DNA from: CAISCU01 sp943361925
Lineage (GTDB): Bacteria > Bacteroidota > Bacteroidia > UKL13-3
Direction: 5' to 3'
Length of the DNA: 64,000 nucleotides
Assembly: GCA_943361925.1 (NCBI GenBank)
Contig: CALRIT020000018.1
Span: 36,764-100,763, forward strand
The translations under genes were made by a program, and so were the position numbers. The notes under the pieces are model-generated. The model did not search any database. It saw only the letters and a program-made list of their open reading frames with translations, and was not told the origin of the DNA. Shown here piece by piece: positions 62,259 to 64,000 of the stretch. The stretch's first letter is position 1; every line of letters starts with the position of its first letter.

Positions 62259-63815
62259 TTAAATAAGTATTTCTTCTCCACTTGAATTTAAGAATCTTGA
62301 AGTAACCAAGTGTAAAGATGGATTTGGTTTTATTTTAATCCATTGTTTGTATTTAAACCACCATTTAAATCGAGGTGATTTAAAGTAACCTTGAGTGATA
62401 AAAGCAGCAATGTATGGATGCACTTCTATGCTTAATCCTTTTAAATGTAGGTTTTCAATTAAGTAATTTAATTGTGTTTCAATTTCATCAAGAATAGTAA
62501 CACTCGATTGAATTTCGCCACTGCCCATACAAGCAGGACATTTTTCCATCACTTCAACGGCCATTTCAGGACGAACTCTTTGACGGGTAATTTGAATCAA
62601 ACCAAATGGACTCATCGGCAAAATTTTATGTTTTGCACGATCAGATTTCATCGCCTCTTTTAGTTTTTCGTAAACTTCGCGGCGATTTCCAGCATTTTTC
62701 AAATCGATTAAATCGAGAACGATTATGCCGCCCATATCACGTAAACGTAATTGACGAGCAATTTCTTCAACAGCTTCGATATTGACTTTTAATGCATTTT
62801 CTTCCTGATTTTCGCCTTTATTAGCAATGTTTCCGGAGTTTACATCAATTACATGAAGTGCTTCGGTATGTTCAATTATTAAATATGAACCACCCATGAA
62901 ATTCACTTCTTTACCAAAGCTCGTTTTAATTTGTTTGTCGATACCAAAATGCTCGAACATGGGCACTTTGCCATTGTATAGTTTTACTATTTTGGCTAGT
63001 TCAAGGGAATTACTTTGTAGGTAAACCTTAATTTTATTGAAGAGGAAAGGGTCATTTACATGAATTCCAATATATTCTTCATTAACTAAATCTCTAACCA
63101 AGGTAAGAGTTCTATTATTTTCGCCTAATACTTTTTGAGGAGGAACTGCATCAATCAAAACTGAGCACATTTCTTTCCATTTATTATGAAGGTCTTTAAG
63201 ATCGTTTTGTAAATCTTCAATACTTACTCCTTCAGCATTTGTGCGAATAATTACACCAAAATGTTCAGGTTTAATTGCAGCTACAGCTTCTTTTAAACGT
63301 TTTCTTTCTTCATTTTTTGCTATTTTCTTAGAAATACTGATAGCATTATCAAAAGGAATAAGCACTAAAAATCTGCCGGCTAATGAAATTTCGGAACTCA
63401 AGCGAGGACCTTTATTAGAAATTGGCTCTTTACTTACCTGTACAAGAACTTGCTGATTGCGTTTAAGGATTTGGGTTATTTTCCCGTTTTTCTGAATGTC
63501 TTCTTCAATGTATTTTTCGCTTAACTCAAACGATTTTGGTTTATCGTTTCTAGCCATTCTAACAAATTTAGAAAGCGAATTGATTTGAGGTCCAAGGTCG
63601 AGGTAATGAAGGAATGCATCTTTTTCATGCCCAACATCAACAAATGCTGCATTTAAACCGGGCATTATTTTTCCAACTGTTCCAAAGAAAATATCACCAA
63701 CCAGGTAATTATTATTTTCCTTTTCATGGTGCAGTTCGATAATCTTCTTATTTTTAAGAAGAGCAATATCTATCCCTCCCGAAGGGTTTGAATTGATGAT
63801 TAATTCGTAATTCAC
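62259..63815 (-). CDS. rng: Ribonuclease E/G family protein
   Basis: A 518-residue RNase E/G that cleaves single-stranded AU-rich RNA and matures rRNA. The S1 domain (about 38-130, GDIFFGTVGKIMPGLNAAFV), the HVIDVNSGN segment and VLDLIDL (catalytic Asp pair), and the CPACMGSG zinc-link (Cys pair) are present. No long C-terminal degradosome scaffold follows, so it is RNase G-sized. It is transcribed alone, ending at the terminator at 62137-62171. Confidence 0.93.
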   Translation of the reverse strand: MNYELIINSNPSGGIDIALLKNKKIIELHHEKENNNYLVGDIFFGTVGKIMPGLNAAFVDVGHEKDAFLHYLDLGPQINSLSKFVRMARNDKPKSFELSEKYIEEDIQKNGKITQILKRNQQVLVQVSKEPISNKGPRLSSEISLAGRFLVLIPFDNAISISKKIAKNEERKRLKEAVAAIKPEHFGVIIRTNAEGVSIEDLQNDLKDLHNKWKEMCSVLIDAVPPQKVLGENNRTLTLVRDLVNEEYIGIHVNDPFLFNKIKVYLQSNSLELAKIVKLYNGKVPMFEHFGIDKQIKTSFGKEVNFMGGSYLIIEHTEALHVIDVNSGNIANKGENQEENALKVNIEAVEEIARQLRLRDMGGIIVLDLIDLKNAGNRREVYEKLKEAMKSDRAKHKILPMSPFGLIQITRQRVRPEMAVEVMEKCPACMGSGEIQSSVTILDEIETQLNYLIENLHLKGLSIEVHPYIAAFITQGYFKSPRFKWWFKYKQWIKIKPNPSLHLVTSRFLNSSGEEILI

Positions 63816-63907
63816 GCTATAAAATTTTTACGGCTAGGCCGCGGTAAATGAAGGGGGAGGGTAAAACTTGGATAACTTAAGAGAGGTGTTTTGATTTAAG
63901 AAAAGTA

Positions 63908-63974
63908 AAGGGCTGTATCAAAGAAATTTAAATTTGAGTTTACTTCAAATCTTATTCTATTTGATACAGCCCTT
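63908..63974 (-). terminator. Probable terminator of an unseen gene right of the window
   Basis: AAGGGCTGTATCAAA (63908-63922) and TTTGATACAGCCCTT (63960-63974) form a 15-bp perfect stem with a 37-base loop that itself contains ATTTGA...TCAAAT. On the minus strand it is followed by CTTTACTTTTC, a weak T tract. It lies upstream of rng, so it probably ends a leftward gene beyond 64000. Confidence 0.55.
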
Positions 63975-64000
63975 CGGCTATTTAGCTTACTTTTTCTTGT

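Noticed and set aside
63975..64000. 3' end of a leftward gene (for example HU) at the right edge
   Set aside because: Only 26 bases are visible and two minus-strand frames close with a stop. The likely terminator at 63908-63974 supports a gene beyond the edge, but its identity cannot be judged.
1..64000. tRNA, rRNA, insertion sequences or prophage genes
   Set aside because: Scanned by eye in intergenic regions; no cloverleaf-like tRNA, no transposase or integrase motifs and no inverted terminal repeats around genes were recognised. A covariance-model search would be needed to exclude small RNAs.

Overview
The window comes from the chromosome of an AT-rich member of the Bacteroidota. Three kinds of evidence point there: secreted proteins with type IX secretion (T9SS) C-terminal sorting domains (17452-19296 and 28818-31979), a TonB-dependent receptor with an N-terminal carboxypeptidase-regulatory-like domain (32090-34963), and promoter boxes of the TAnnTTTG type rather than sigma70 -10/-35 boxes. 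No rRNA, tRNA, CRISPR array, insertion sequence or prophage was recognised. I cannot name the genus.

Left part (1-28 kb) is mostly housekeeping. It starts with the 3' end of an amidinotransferase/DDAH-type gene, a queuosine-precursor transporter, an NTF2-like secreted protein, a GT39 membrane glycosyltransferase, lysA and a DinB/YfiT protein. A leftward cluster follows: a metallo-beta-lactamase-fold hydrolase, parA, parB, a DUF5683 protein, dapB and lepB. This joins chromosome segregation to peptidoglycan precursor supply and protein export. Next come alanine dehydrogenase, tsaE and proline dehydrogenase (leftward), then aroB-aroA-aroC with a secreted M43 protease directly behind (rightward), topA, a SirB1/transglutaminase-like gene, a KAS III-like enzyme, and a set of surface proteins (a lipoprotein, a small beta-barrel and a large lipoprotein).

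Positions 27595-28763 hold no gene but contain a perfect GC-rich hairpin that stands out from the AT-rich background. Beyond it, all genes to the right edge run leftward.

The right part (about 34.9-61.9 kb) is one large surface-polysaccharide locus of roughly 27 tightly packed, often overlapping leftward genes. In transcription order it has a Wza-like export lipoprotein, a Wzc-like tyrosine kinase with an unusual (Tyr-Gly)n tail, an ABC exporter of the Wzm/Wzt type with a C-terminal Wzt domain, two methyltransferases, about a dozen glycosyltransferases or GT-like proteins, two pyruvyl-transferase-family proteins, four acyl/acetyltransferases, a Wzy-like polymerase, WcaF/WcaI-like proteins, a small outer-membrane protein and a WcaJ-type priming transferase. 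Wzy-pathway and ABC-exporter-pathway parts occur in one apparent operon, no Wzx flippase is visible, and no sugar-nucleotide synthesis genes are present. A TonB receptor and a T9SS-sorted 1053-residue surface protein follow downstream. An RNase E/G gene (62259-63815) closes the window; its terminator separates it from the polysaccharide locus.
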